Part shown: positions 17,659-26,965 of the stretch, one piece after another | Layout: every line of letters starts with the position of its first letter | How positions within the stretch are numbered: position 1 is the stretch's first letter | NCBI GenBank assembly: GCA_900539505.1 | Contig: UQCL01000009.1 | Location: 1 to 48,954, forward strand | DNA from: an uncultured Campylobacter sp. | GTDB taxonomy: Bacteria; Campylobacterota; Campylobacteria; Campylobacterales; Campylobacteraceae | DNA length: 48,954 nt | Direction of reading: 5' to 3' | Notes under the pieces: generated by a model | The model's database searches: none | Seen by the model: only the letters and a program-made list of their open reading frames with translations | Told to the model about the DNA's origin: nothing | Program-made: the position numbers and the translations under genes

Positions 17659-18977
17659 GTGTTTCCTTCATTAGAAATTTAAAAAGTAGCTATTTTACAT
17701 TAAGTTACATAAATAAAGGCTTTGTTCTTGCCCTTGCGCTTTCAAATTTTATTTTCGTAGAAATTTTAAGCTCTAAATTTAACGGTTTAGTCGCCCTGGC
17801 GGCGGAATTTTTCTCGCCTCTAATTGCGATAACAGCACTTTTTTATCTACTAAAAGCGAGCAAGGCGGAGTGGTTTTGGTGCGGATTTTTTATCGGCGCG
17901 CTGTGGATGCACTGGATCAGCTTCAGCCTGATCTATTTCAATCTCGCATTTCTGATTCCACTTGAAATTCTTGGAATTTGTCTCGTTTATGCTTTTATTT
18001 TCCGCATCTTTGCGATCTTTGACACGCCCGTTTTGCGCGCTGCATGCCTTTTGATTCTAAAATTTATCCACCCTTTCGGCTTTGATTGGTTAAATTTTGA
18101 ACTGCTTCTAAGCCATGGAATTTTCAGAGCTGATCTTAGCGCGCTGGCTCTGATTTTAGCGGGACTTTGCGCAGTTTTTTATCTACGGGGGCGCGGCGCG
18201 GCGGCTAAGCTTAATGCCGCGATCTTCGCGGTATTTTTGATCTGCGCGCTGCAATTTAGCCAAAAAGAAGCCGAGCCGCTGCCGATTAAAATTTCACTCG
18301 CAAACACCGATATTTCGCAGTATGACATATGGGCGAAAGATAAAATTTTATCCGCCGCGTTGGCAAATTTAGCCCGCATCGATGATGCGATCGCAGCGGG
18401 GCAGGATGCGATAATTTTGCCCGAGAGCGCCTTTGCGATGCCGCTAAATTTAGAAAGCGTGCTTGTTGAAGCTCTAAAGGAAAAATCGCGCACAATTACG
18501 ATCGTAGCAGGCGCGGAAGCGTATGAGAACGGGAAATTTTACAACAGCGCCTATCTTTTTGCAAACGGGGAAATGAGCCGCTTCGATAAGCACATTTTGG
18601 TGCCGTTTGGCGAAATGGTTCCGCTGCCTGAATTTGCGCGAAATTTCATAAACCGCGTGTTGTTAGGCGGCGCGACCGATTTTTCGACGGCTAGCGGTTT
18701 TAGCGACTACGAGCTTGGCGGCAAGAGCGTAAGAAGCGCTGTTTGCTACGAGGCTACGCGCGCGGAGCTTTACGAGGGCTCGCCCAAATATGTCGTAGCG
18801 ATCAGCAATAACGGCTGGTTCGTGCCGAGCTACGAGCCCTATTTGCAGCGCCTCATAATCCGCTACTACGCGAGCTTGCACGGCACATTGATCTATCACG
18901 CCGTAAACGGCAGCGCTAGCGAGATAATCGCTCCGAAAAAGATCTGGATAAACCGCCTTAAAGATCATCTAAAATAG
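17634..18977 (+). CDS. lnt: Apolipoprotein N-acyltransferase
   Basis: A nitrilase-superfamily membrane enzyme of about 447 aa that N-acylates lipoproteins at the outer face of the inner membrane. N-terminal helices (to about residue 200) precede the catalytic domain. The triad is visible: Glu in ILPESAFAMP, Lys in SRFDKHILVPFGEM, Cys in SAVCYEATRAELY. The start is uncertain. The ATG at 17634 follows a TTG at 17631 and is preceded by AGGCAGGA, but both sit inside the 5' end of yajC. A non-standard ATT at 17670 would give an N-terminus more like relatives. It probably has substrates nearby (LptE, the FNIII lipoprotein). Confidence 0.9.
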   Translation: MQRSFLVPCVSFIRNLKSSYFTLSYINKGFVLALALSNFIFVEILSSKFNGLVALAAEFFSPLIAITALFYLLKASKAEWFWCGFFIGALWMHWISFSLIYFNLAFLIPLEILGICLVYAFIFRIFAIFDTPVLRAACLLILKFIHPFGFDWLNFELLLSHGIFRADLSALALILAGLCAVFYLRGRGAAAKLNAAIFAVFLICALQFSQKEAEPLPIKISLANTDISQYDIWAKDKILSAALANLARIDDAIAAGQDAIILPESAFAMPLNLESVLVEALKEKSRTITIVAGAEAYENGKFYNSAYLFANGEMSRFDKHILVPFGEMVPLPEFARNFINRVLLGGATDFSTASGFSDYELGGKSVRSAVCYEATRAELYEGSPKYVVAISNNGWFVPSYEPYLQRLIIRYYASLHGTLIYHAVNGSASEIIAPKKIWINRLKDHLK

Positions 18978-19041
18978 CCTAAAAAGTTATTTTTAAACGA
19001 CTTTTGGATAATATTTTAAAATTTTATTAGGAGCTAAATTT

Positions 19042-19761
19042 ATGGCTAAATACAATCGCATACTCGTAAAATTTTCGGGTGAAGCGCTAGCGGGAGAGAA
19101 CGGCTTTGGGATCGACAGCGAAATTTTAAAATTTATCGCTAAAGAGATCAAGCAGCTCGTAGAGGGCGGCATTGAAGTAGGCATCGTAATCGGTGGCGGC
19201 AACATCATAAGAGGCGTAAGCGCCGCGGCTAGCGGTATCATCAAGCGCACCAGCGGCGATCATATGGGCATGCTAGCCACCGTCATCAACGCAATCGCGA
19301 TGAGAGAGGCACTAGAATACGCAGGCATGGACGTGCGCGTGCAAAGCGCGATAAAGATGGAAGCGATCTGCGAGACCTTCATCATCGGTCGCGCTAAAAG
19401 GCACCTCGAAAAAGGTCGCGTCGTGATCTTTGCCGCGGGCACGGGAAATCCATTCTTCACGACCGATACTGCGGGCACTCTCCGCGCGATCGAGATCGGA
19501 GCCGACGCTATCATAAAAGCCACCAAGGTAATGGGGATCTACGACAAGGATCCGCAAAAATTTAAAGACGCCAAATTGCTTTCCAAAGTCACTTACGATC
19601 AAGCCCTGCACGACAACATCAGGGTGATGGATGATACGGCTATCGCGCTTGCTAAGGATAATGCTCTTCCGATTATCGTGTGCAATATGTTTAAAAGCGG
19701 AAATTTATACAAAATCGTCGATGGCGGAGATCTAAGTTCCTGCTCGATCGTAAAAAACTGA
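19042..19761 (+). CDS. pyrH: Uridylate kinase
   Basis: A 239-aa amino-acid-kinase-fold enzyme that phosphorylates UMP to UDP in pyrimidine nucleotide synthesis. Motifs: ILVKFSGEALAGENGFGID at the N-terminus, VIGGGNIIRG near 53-62, FFTTDTAGTLRAIEIGAD and ATKVMGIYDKDP. AGGAG precedes the ATG at good spacing. It heads the pyrH-rpoZ-spoT-tyrS series; the 64 bases before it include an AT-rich stretch with GGATAATATT that may be its -10 box. Confidence 0.96.
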   Translation: MAKYNRILVKFSGEALAGENGFGIDSEILKFIAKEIKQLVEGGIEVGIVIGGGNIIRGVSAAASGIIKRTSGDHMGMLATVINAIAMREALEYAGMDVRVQSAIKMEAICETFIIGRAKRHLEKGRVVIFAAGTGNPFFTTDTAGTLRAIEIGADAIIKATKVMGIYDKDPQKFKDAKLLSKVTYDQALHDNIRVMDDTAIALAKDNALPIIVCNMFKSGNLYKIVDGGDLSSCSIVKN

Positions 19762-19784
19762 AATTTTAAATTTAAGGAGAATTG

Positions 19785-20003
19785 ATGAGAACCGAACAAA
19801 TTGTAGCCAAGGCCTTAAAAGTAACGGGCGGAGACAGATACAAGCTATCTTTGATGATAAGCAAACGCGCCGAGCAGCTAGCTGCGGGCGAACCACCGTT
19901 AATAGAGAACGTAGATACTCGCAAGATGAAATTTGCCGATATAGCAATCTTGGAACTAGCCGAAGGTAAGATCGCATTAGATGGAATCGTTGACAAGGAT
20001 TAA
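19785..20003 (+). CDS. rpoZ: RNA polymerase omega subunit
   Basis: A 72-aa subunit that stabilises the beta' fold and helps RNA polymerase bind ppGpp. The ATG at 19785 follows AAGGAGA at 5 bases; a TTG at 19782 lies in frame but is less likely. The body shows the omega pattern (RYKLSLMISKRAEQL, then IAILELAEGKI). It overlaps the spoT start by 23 bases. The omega gene beside the (p)ppGpp synthetase gene is a conserved and functionally suggestive pairing. Confidence 0.9.
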   Translation: MRTEQIVAKALKVTGGDRYKLSLMISKRAEQLAAGEPPLIENVDTRKMKFADIAILELAEGKIALDGIVDKD

Positions 20004-22173
20004 TGATAACTTCTTAGAAAGTCTCATCGACGATGTCGTCGATACCAAAGACATTCAAAGCGCCAAGCAGCTGCTTTATAATCTAAAAGAGCCCACTCCA
20101 CTGCTAGTGGATGCTATAAATTTATGCATCGCGCAGCACGACGGGCAGTTTCGCAAAAGCGGCGAGCCGTATGCGATACACCCGCTTTTAGTCGCCTGCT
20201 TCGTAGCCTTTATGGGCGGAGACGACGCGATGGTGATATCTGCGTTACTACACGACGTGGTAGAGGATACAGATTACAGCATCGAGCAGGTTAGACAAAG
20301 ATTCGGCGACGAAGTAGCCAAAATCGTAGAAGGGCTTACTAAAATCGTAAACATCAGAGAGGATAAATTAGCCCCATCCAGCGATAGTAACGCTAAGCTT
20401 CGCACCACGGCGCTTACCTTCCGCAGGATGCTGATGATCTCCATTAACGATCAGCGCGTCCTAGTCGTCAAGCTCTGCGATAGGCTACACAATATGCTAA
20501 CCCTAGACGCACTCCGCCCCGATAAACAAAAACGCATCGGCGAGGAGACGCTTTTGGTTTATGCGCCGATCGCGCACAGGCTTGGAATTTCATCGATCAA
20601 AAACGTGCTTGAAGATCTTAGCTTCAAATACGTTATGCCTAAAGAGTACTCGGCGATCGCCGATTACGTCGAGGAGCATAAGCAGCAGCTTCAGATGAGC
20701 TTGAGCAAATTTAGCGAAAAGATCAAGGAGTATATGCTTTCAAACGGCTTTAGCGAGGGCAGCTTTGAGATCCAAAAGCGGATGAAGCACTACTACTCGA
20801 TCTTTTTAAAGATGCAGCGCAAAGGAATTTCGATCGAGGAGGTGCTTGATCTTTTGGCTATCCGCATCATCGTGCAAAAGCCGATGGATTGCTACTTGGC
20901 TCTTGGCATCATCCATACTAAATTTAATCCGCTCATATCGCGCTTTAAGGATTATATTGCGCTTCCGAAGCAAAACGGATATCAGACGATCCACACGACC
21001 GTTTTTAATGAAAGTATGATCGTAGAGGTACAGATCCGCACCTTCGATATGCACAACACCGCAGAATTCGGTGTCGCCGCTCACTGGAAATATAAATATA
21101 GCGGCTCGATCAATCCGAAGCTCGATTGGCTAAACGACATCGGCATGCAGGAAGAGGACGACGCCAACGCCGAGGATCTTTACGAATACGCTAAAGACAG
21201 CCTCTACGTCGAGGATATCGCCGTGTATTCGCCAAAGGGTGGAATTTTTACATTGCCGCGCGGTGCTACGGCGCTTGATTACGCCTACGAGATACACTCT
21301 CAAGTGGGCTTAAAAGCAACCGAGGCCTTTATAAATCGCGTCAAGGTGCCGCTATTAACGGAGCTTAAAAACGGAGATATCGTTCATATCATCACCGGAA
21401 GCGAGCCACACTACCGCTGCAGCTGGCTAAGCTCGGTCAAAACAGGTAAGGCGCGCGCGACGATAAAGGCGTTTTGCAAGCAAAAGATCAGAGATATAAA
21501 TTTTGAAGTAGCGATTAAAATTTTATGCGCGATCTTTACGACGAGCAAGGAGAGCATTCTAAGCTGGCTCGAAAAAGAAAATTTAAGCAAAAAGATCGGC
21601 AAAGCAGCCTATGACTCGGTATTTTTAAAAGACGTCGTAAATGCGCTGAAAAAATACCCGCTCAAAGAGAAATTTTTCAATATGAAATTTCGCAGCAAGT
21701 ATGAGATCGAGAAGCAAAAATTTGACAACATCGTGGTGTATTCAAATTTTAAAATCGACGAGGTTGAGTTTGATTACTGCTGCAACCCAAAGCGCGGCGA
21801 CGACATCATCGGCTTTCGCAACGGACACGGCGTAACGGTGCATCATAAGCTGTGCGAACGTGCAAGCGAGCTAATCAAAACCGATGAGATGATCTTTGTA
21901 AAATGGACGCGCAATGCGCCGCACCGCTATAAGATCATATTAAATTTAGAAAACAAGCGCGGCTCGCTGGCGACGTTTTTAAACTATTTAGTCAAGCTCG
22001 AGGTCGATCTGGTGTCGATAAGCCTCAACGAAAATAGCGAAACGACGTCGGATTATTTTGAGATCATCATCGAGCTGAACGAAAATTTAGACTCCACGGA
22101 GATTAAAGACAAACTCAAAAACCGCTTTAAAATCGTGGATTTCGTATCACTTACGGACGTATATAAAAACTAA
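19981..22173 (+). CDS. spoT: Bifunctional (p)ppGpp synthetase/hydrolase (Rel/SpoT)
   Basis: A 730-aa stringent-response regulator. In order: an HD hydrolase domain (HPLLVACFVAFMGGDDAMV, then LLHDVVEDTD), the synthetase domain with FKDYIALPKQNGYQTIHTTV, a TGS domain (AVYSPKGGIFTLPRGATALD), a helical/zinc-finger region, and a C-terminal ACT domain (NKRGSLATFLNYLVKLE). Both catalytic halves look intact. It is the only RelA/SpoT homologue expected in this group. The ATG at 19981 lies inside rpoZ with only a weak ribosome site; a TTG at 19990 is an alternative. Confidence 0.95.
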   Translation: MESLTRINDNFLESLIDDVVDTKDIQSAKQLLYNLKEPTPLLVDAINLCIAQHDGQFRKSGEPYAIHPLLVACFVAFMGGDDAMVISALLHDVVEDTDYSIEQVRQRFGDEVAKIVEGLTKIVNIREDKLAPSSDSNAKLRTTALTFRRMLMISINDQRVLVVKLCDRLHNMLTLDALRPDKQKRIGEETLLVYAPIAHRLGISSIKNVLEDLSFKYVMPKEYSAIADYVEEHKQQLQMSLSKFSEKIKEYMLSNGFSEGSFEIQKRMKHYYSIFLKMQRKGISIEEVLDLLAIRIIVQKPMDCYLALGIIHTKFNPLISRFKDYIALPKQNGYQTIHTTVFNESMIVEVQIRTFDMHNTAEFGVAAHWKYKYSGSINPKLDWLNDIGMQEEDDANAEDLYEYAKDSLYVEDIAVYSPKGGIFTLPRGATALDYAYEIHSQVGLKATEAFINRVKVPLLTELKNGDIVHIITGSEPHYRCSWLSSVKTGKARATIKAFCKQKIRDINFEVAIKILCAIFTTSKESILSWLEKENLSKKIGKAAYDSVFLKDVVNALKKYPLKEKFFNMKFRSKYEIEKQKFDNIVVYSNFKIDEVEFDYCCNPKRGDDIIGFRNGHGVTVHHKLCERASELIKTDEMIFVKWTRNAPHRYKIILNLENKRGSLATFLNYLVKLEVDLVSISLNENSETTSDYFEIIIELNENLDSTEIKDKLKNRFKIVDFVSLTDVYKN

Positions 22174-22186
22174 TAAGGGAGAGCAA

Positions 22187-23392
22187 ATGGCTGACATTCA
22201 AGGCATTATGGAAAATTTTAAGCGCGGTGTCGCGGAGATCATCGGCGAAGAGCAAATAGAGGCACTGATTAGGCGCTATTACGACAGCGGCGAGGTCTTT
22301 TACGTCAAAATCGGCATGGATCCCACTGCTGCGGATCTGCACCTAGGTCACGCCGTCGTGCTAAATAAGCTTGCATTTTTGCAAAACCACGGCGCGATCG
22401 TGCAATTTCTAATCGGTGATTTTACTGCTCAAATCGGCGATCCTACGGGCAAGAGCGAGACTCGCAAAAAGCTAGCGCGCGAAGTCGTGCTTCAAAACGC
22501 CAAAACCTACGAGCAGCAGGTGTTTAAAATTCTAAATCCCGCAAAAACTAAGGTGATGTTTAACTCCGAATGGACCAACCGCCTGGGTGCTAGCGGTATG
22601 ATCGAGCTATCAAGCACTTTTAATGTTGCCAGGATGCTCGAGCGCGACGACTTCGAGAAGCGCTACAAGGCAGAGCAGCCGATCAGCATCAGCGAGTTTA
22701 TGTATCCGCTGTTGCAGGGATACGACAGCGTTTGCATGAAATGCGATATAGAATTCGGCGGCACCGATCAGAAATTTAATCTTCTAATGGGTCGCCAGCT
22801 GCAAAGAATTTATGATGTCGGCAAAGAACAAAGCGTCGTGATGATGCCGCTTTTAGTAGGTACCGACGGCACGAATAAGATGAGCAAGAGCCTTGGCAAC
22901 TACATCGGCGTAACCGATACACCTCATGATATGTACGGCAAGGTGATGAGTATCAGCGATGCGTTAATGTGGGATTGGTATAATCTGCTAAGCCAAAAAA
23001 GCAGCGAAGATATTGAGCTAATAAAAGGCTTCGTGGCGGATGGTTCGATCCATCCTAAGGCGGTTAAGGAGGAGCTTGCCTCCGAGATTGTCACGCAATT
23101 TTATGACGAAAACACTGCCTTTGAAGCCAAGCAGGAATTTGACCGCGTCCACGGCGCCGGCGAGCTTCCTAGCGAGATCAAGGAATACCACGTAAGCTCG
23201 CCTGCATGGATCGTAAAGGCGCTAATTAGCTGCAAGCTTGCCGTCTCTAGCTCGGATGCGCGCAGGCTGATAAAATCAAACGCCGTCAGTATCGATCAAA
23301 ATAAAATTTTAGATGAGCAGCTTCAGCTTAGCTCGGGCGAATACACTCTTCAAGTAGGGAAGAAAAAATTCGCTAAATTAAAGGTAGATTAA
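22187..23392 (+). CDS. tyrS: Tyrosyl-tRNA synthetase
   Basis: A class I synthetase of 401 aa. The HIGH-type motif is HLGHAVVL near residue 47, the KMSKS motif is KMSKSLGNYIG near 230, and the C-terminal S4 domain (about 335-395, SSDARRLIKSNAVSID) binds the tRNA. AGGGAGAG precedes the ATG. Its stop overlaps the next start as TAATG. Confidence 0.96.
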   Translation: MADIQGIMENFKRGVAEIIGEEQIEALIRRYYDSGEVFYVKIGMDPTAADLHLGHAVVLNKLAFLQNHGAIVQFLIGDFTAQIGDPTGKSETRKKLAREVVLQNAKTYEQQVFKILNPAKTKVMFNSEWTNRLGASGMIELSSTFNVARMLERDDFEKRYKAEQPISISEFMYPLLQGYDSVCMKCDIEFGGTDQKFNLLMGRQLQRIYDVGKEQSVVMMPLLVGTDGTNKMSKSLGNYIGVTDTPHDMYGKVMSISDALMWDWYNLLSQKSSEDIELIKGFVADGSIHPKAVKEELASEIVTQFYDENTAFEAKQEFDRVHGAGELPSEIKEYHVSSPAWIVKALISCKLAVSSSDARRLIKSNAVSIDQNKILDEQLQLSSGEYTLQVGKKKFAKLKVD

Positions 23393-24480
23393 TGAGTATA
23401 AAGATAGGCAAACACGAGATTGCGCACCCGATAATTCAAGGCGGGATGGGACTTGGCATCAGCTGGGACAAGCTAGCCGGCAATGTCAGCCTAAACGGCT
23501 GTCTAGGCGTCATTAGCTCGGTCGGCACCGGCTACTACGAAAATCTTAAATTTGCCAAAAAATCGCTCGATGGCAGACCATATCAAAGCGAGAATTTTTA
23601 TAGCAAAGAGGCGCTTTTCGCGATAGTGCGAAACGCCCGTAAAATTTGCGGCAATGCGCCTTTGGGGATGAATGTAATGTGCGCGGCGAACGACTACGAA
23701 CGCATTGTGCGCGACACGTGCGAGGCAGGCATCGACGTTATCATTAGCGGCGCGGGCCTTCCTACCAATTTGCCGGAATTTACGGCCGATTTTCCGGACG
23801 TCGCGCTCGTGCCTATCGTCTCCTCCGCCAAGGCTCTTAAGATCATAGCCAAACGCTGGAAGCAGCGCTATAACCGCATTCCGGATGCCGTAGTGCTGGA
23901 GGGTCCTCTTAGCGGCGGACATCAGGGCTTTACCTACGAGCAGTGCGGCGATCCGGCGTTTGCGCTGGATAATCTAATCCCGCAAGTAAAAGCGGAAATC
24001 TCGCAATGGGGCAGCTTCCCGCTATTTGTCGCAGGCGGAATTTGGGATAAAACCGACATCGATCGCGTAAAAGCCCTAGGCGCTAACGGCGTGCAGATGG
24101 GTACGCGCTTCATCGGCACCTTTGAATGCGACGCCGCGGAGGGATTTAAACAGGTGCTTCTTAATGCCAAAAAAGAGGACATCCAGCTTCTAAAATCGCC
24201 CGTAGGCTATCCCGCGCGCGGCATTCATACCAATCTGCAAGATATGATCGCCGCGGGCACGGCGCCTAAGATCCGCTGTATCAGCAACTGCGTAAGCCCT
24301 TGCGAGCGCGGCAAAGGCGCTAACGCCGTAGGATACTGCATCGCCGACCGCTTAAGCGATGCGTATCTGGGTAAAACGCAAAGCGGTCTGTTTTTTACCG
24401 GCGCGAACGGCTGGCGATTAAACGAGATAATATCCGTGAAGGAATTGATAGAAAAACTTGTAAATGGCGAAGATAGTTAA
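23392..24480 (+). CDS. Nitronate monooxygenase / 2-nitropropane dioxygenase-like FMN enzyme
   Basis: A 362-aa TIM-barrel flavoprotein. HPIIQGGMGLGISW at the N-terminus, NVMCAANDYE, ISGAGLPTNLP, GPLSGGHQGFTYE and the phosphate-binding FVAGGIWDKTD with GANGVQMGTRF are characteristic of the NMO/FabK family. Nitronate oxidation is the annotated reaction for relatives. A FabK-type enoyl-ACP reductase is the main alternative, although the C-terminal Cys-containing segment (CISNCVSPCERGK) points to the NMO-like group found at this locus in C. jejuni. Confidence 0.85.
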   Translation: MSIKIGKHEIAHPIIQGGMGLGISWDKLAGNVSLNGCLGVISSVGTGYYENLKFAKKSLDGRPYQSENFYSKEALFAIVRNARKICGNAPLGMNVMCAANDYERIVRDTCEAGIDVIISGAGLPTNLPEFTADFPDVALVPIVSSAKALKIIAKRWKQRYNRIPDAVVLEGPLSGGHQGFTYEQCGDPAFALDNLIPQVKAEISQWGSFPLFVAGGIWDKTDIDRVKALGANGVQMGTRFIGTFECDAAEGFKQVLLNAKKEDIQLLKSPVGYPARGIHTNLQDMIAAGTAPKIRCISNCVSPCERGKGANAVGYCIADRLSDAYLGKTQSGLFFTGANGWRLNEIISVKELIEKLVNGEDS

Positions 24481-26302
24481 AATTTTTCTAATCGCGGCTT
24501 TTAGCTGCGTATTGGCGTTTGGAGCTTCCAGCGAGGCGTTTTTTGCGAAATTCGACAAGGATTTCATCGTAGCAACGCCAAATTACAAGCGCTCGCTGCA
24601 CAAGGAGCTAAAATCGCTTTACCAAGGCGCGTCCGATAAAGAGGTCCGCATAAAAGCACTAAAGAGGCTGGTTTATAGTTCTAAAAATTTAGGACTTGAC
24701 TCCTCGCCTTATGAATCTGCGCTAGCCAAATTACAGGGCAAAGTAAGCGATAGCAGCACGAATTCTAAAAAGCTCAAAGATGAAAACGCAAAAAATTCCA
24801 AAAGCTCGGACGAGAAAAACGCTTCAAATTTAGCGCATAGCCCCAAAGCCTCCGCCTCTAAAAATTCTAAGAATTCAAAAAATTCCACTTCCAAAAATCT
24901 TAAAAAGACGCGCGCGCCAGAAGAAGCCGATCTAAGCTCGCTATCTAGCGAGGATTTGGAGTTTTTACGCTCCACTAGGCCCCGCGGCGCAGACGACGCA
25001 AAAAACTCTACGGACGATACGGAGGCTTATGATTCAAGCGAAAATCCCGCAGGAGCCGATGACTCCTTACAAGCGCAGAATTCCGCAGGTAGCGCTGTGA
25101 CAGAGCGACTAGATTCTGAGCTTCGCAAAAGCAGCGTAAAAAAATCCTCCTCCGATGCTAAACTCGCTCTAGCATCGCTGCGCGGCGATGGGGATGAGAT
25201 CGTACTTGAATTTAACCGCGATCTAAAGCGCGGCGATTATAAAGATTTTACGATCGCAAGTAGCGATAATTTTCGCTTCGTGATTGATTTTAGCGCACGG
25301 CAAAAGTCACAAAAAACGCGGCTTAAAGATAGCTTTGTTAGCGATGTACGCGTCTCACAATACAACGATAAGACCGTGCGCATCGTACTTAGTGATCCGA
25401 AAGAATTCAACGCAAACGTTGAAATTAGCGGCAATATGATGATTTTAAGTACGGCTGAAGGCTTAAAAGCTGCAAAATCCGCGCGCGCAGAAAAAAATAA
25501 GGATCAAAAATCAGGGCGCAATCGCAAACGCGAGCAAGATAGCGAGCCGCAAATCAGCACGATAGAGGAATCAGGGGGCACCAAATCGGTCTCCGTGGCC
25601 GCCGGTAAAATTTATAAATCCACCAAGGGCAAACTCATCGTAATCGATCCGGGTCACGGCGGCAGCGATTCGGGCGCCGTCGGAAACGGGCTGAAGGAAA
25701 AAAACGTCGTGCTAGCCACATCCAAAAAGCTTGGCGCACTGCTTACCAAGCGCGGCTACAAGGTGCTTTACACGCGCAGCACCGACGTTTTTATAAATCT
25801 GCGGTCGCGCACGATATTTGCCGGCAAAAAGAACGCCGATATGTTTATCTCGATCCACGCAAACGCCGCTCCTAACGCAAGCGCGGCATCCAGAATGAGC
25901 GGCGTGGAGACCTTTTTCTTAAGCCCGGCTAGAAGCGAACGCAGCAAAAACGCCGCCGCGCTCGAAAACAGGGGCGATTTGGAGGATATGAATACCTTCT
26001 CGAAGCAGACCTTCCTAAATTTCTTAAATCGCGAGAAGATAATCTCCTCAAACAAGCTTGCCATCGACATTCAAAGCTATATGCTAAGCTCGGTTAAAAA
26101 GAGCTTTTCAAGCAGAGACGGCGGCGTGCGCGAGGCGCCGTTTTGGGTGCTGGTGGGCGCTACGATGCCCGCGGTGCTCGTGGAGATGGGCTACATCACG
26201 CACCCGCAGGAGGGTAAAAATTTAGGCAAAAGCGCCTATCAAGACCGCATCGCCCAAGGCATCGCAAACGGCGTGGATGCGTACTTTCAGAAAAACAAGT
26301 GA
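24464..26302 (+). CDS. amiA: N-acetylmuramoyl-L-alanine amidase (AMIN + Amidase_3)
   Basis: A periplasmic 612-aa amidase that cuts the amide bond between MurNAc and the stem peptide during cell separation. Signal peptide residues 1-21; a Ser/Lys/Asn-rich linker (about 90-225) containing several RAATTY sites; an AMIN targeting domain (about 235-330); the zinc amidase domain from 394 (VIDPGHGGSDSGAVGNGLKE), with FISIHANAAP near 460 and LVEMGYITHP near 571 carrying the remaining ligands and catalytic Glu. The start overlaps the previous gene by 17 bases. The EnvC-like protein encoded at 35.2 kb is a plausible activator. Confidence 0.93.
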   Translation: MAKIVKIFLIAAFSCVLAFGASSEAFFAKFDKDFIVATPNYKRSLHKELKSLYQGASDKEVRIKALKRLVYSSKNLGLDSSPYESALAKLQGKVSDSSTNSKKLKDENAKNSKSSDEKNASNLAHSPKASASKNSKNSKNSTSKNLKKTRAPEEADLSSLSSEDLEFLRSTRPRGADDAKNSTDDTEAYDSSENPAGADDSLQAQNSAGSAVTERLDSELRKSSVKKSSSDAKLALASLRGDGDEIVLEFNRDLKRGDYKDFTIASSDNFRFVIDFSARQKSQKTRLKDSFVSDVRVSQYNDKTVRIVLSDPKEFNANVEISGNMMILSTAEGLKAAKSARAEKNKDQKSGRNRKREQDSEPQISTIEESGGTKSVSVAAGKIYKSTKGKLIVIDPGHGGSDSGAVGNGLKEKNVVLATSKKLGALLTKRGYKVLYTRSTDVFINLRSRTIFAGKKNADMFISIHANAAPNASAASRMSGVETFFLSPARSERSKNAAALENRGDLEDMNTFSKQTFLNFLNREKIISSNKLAIDIQSYMLSSVKKSFSSRDGGVREAPFWVLVGATMPAVLVEMGYITHPQEGKNLGKSAYQDRIAQGIANGVDAYFQKNK

Positions 26303-26965
26303 TAAAATTTTATGCGCCGCGTATTTTGCGAGCTAGATGAAATTTTATTTCGGCGCGAGATTTGCTTCGCGGATATAAGTTTGGCGAGCGGCACATATCT
26401 TGCGATAAACAGAGTGCGGAGGCGGTAAATTTAAAATTTTAAAGCCCGCCGCGCTAAATTTAAAGCAAAACGTGCGGCGTTTGCATGCAAAATTCCGCTC
26501 GCATGCCAAATATTTACTACGGGCGATAAATTTTACGGAGCGTCTTGCGGCGCCACGAGCTAGGGATATATACAGCTTAGGCGCGGATTTTAACGCGGCT
26601 CGGCATAAAATTTTAAAGCACGGACTTGGCGCTGCTCTACGCAGCAGAGTGCGGCTGACAGTAAAATTTACCGACAAAATCGCATTTAAGTCGCGCGAAA
26701 ATAGCGATTTGGTCGCGCTAACACAAGTCGTGTTTCAAACCGCGTCCGCGCAATTAGGATTGCGTTTAAGTTATGAGTATGTGTATCGCTCAAGCCACGC
26801 TTAACGGCGCAGTGGCGTCCTGAAATTTCGCTCTATGTCCGCAGAGCGCACGATATTTGCGTAATGCTGCGAACGTGGCAGTTACAGCGTGCCGATGTCT
26901 GCGCTGTATATGCATTAAAAGCGCAGCTAAATCGTAAATTAAAGATAAATTTTAAAAGGTCCAAA
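26303..26965. other. Gene-free stretch between amiA and a membrane protein gene
   Basis: About 660 bases with no convincing gene. Open frames on both strands here are Arg/Lys-rich, lack ribosome sites and mirror each other. The stretch holds scattered AAATTT hexamers. A decayed gene is possible but nothing recognisable remains. Confidence 0.5.

Noticed and set aside
26472..26804. A 110-codon frame in the gap after amiA
   Set aside because: No ribosome site, Arg/Ala-rich, mirrored by an equally long antisense frame; no family resemblance.
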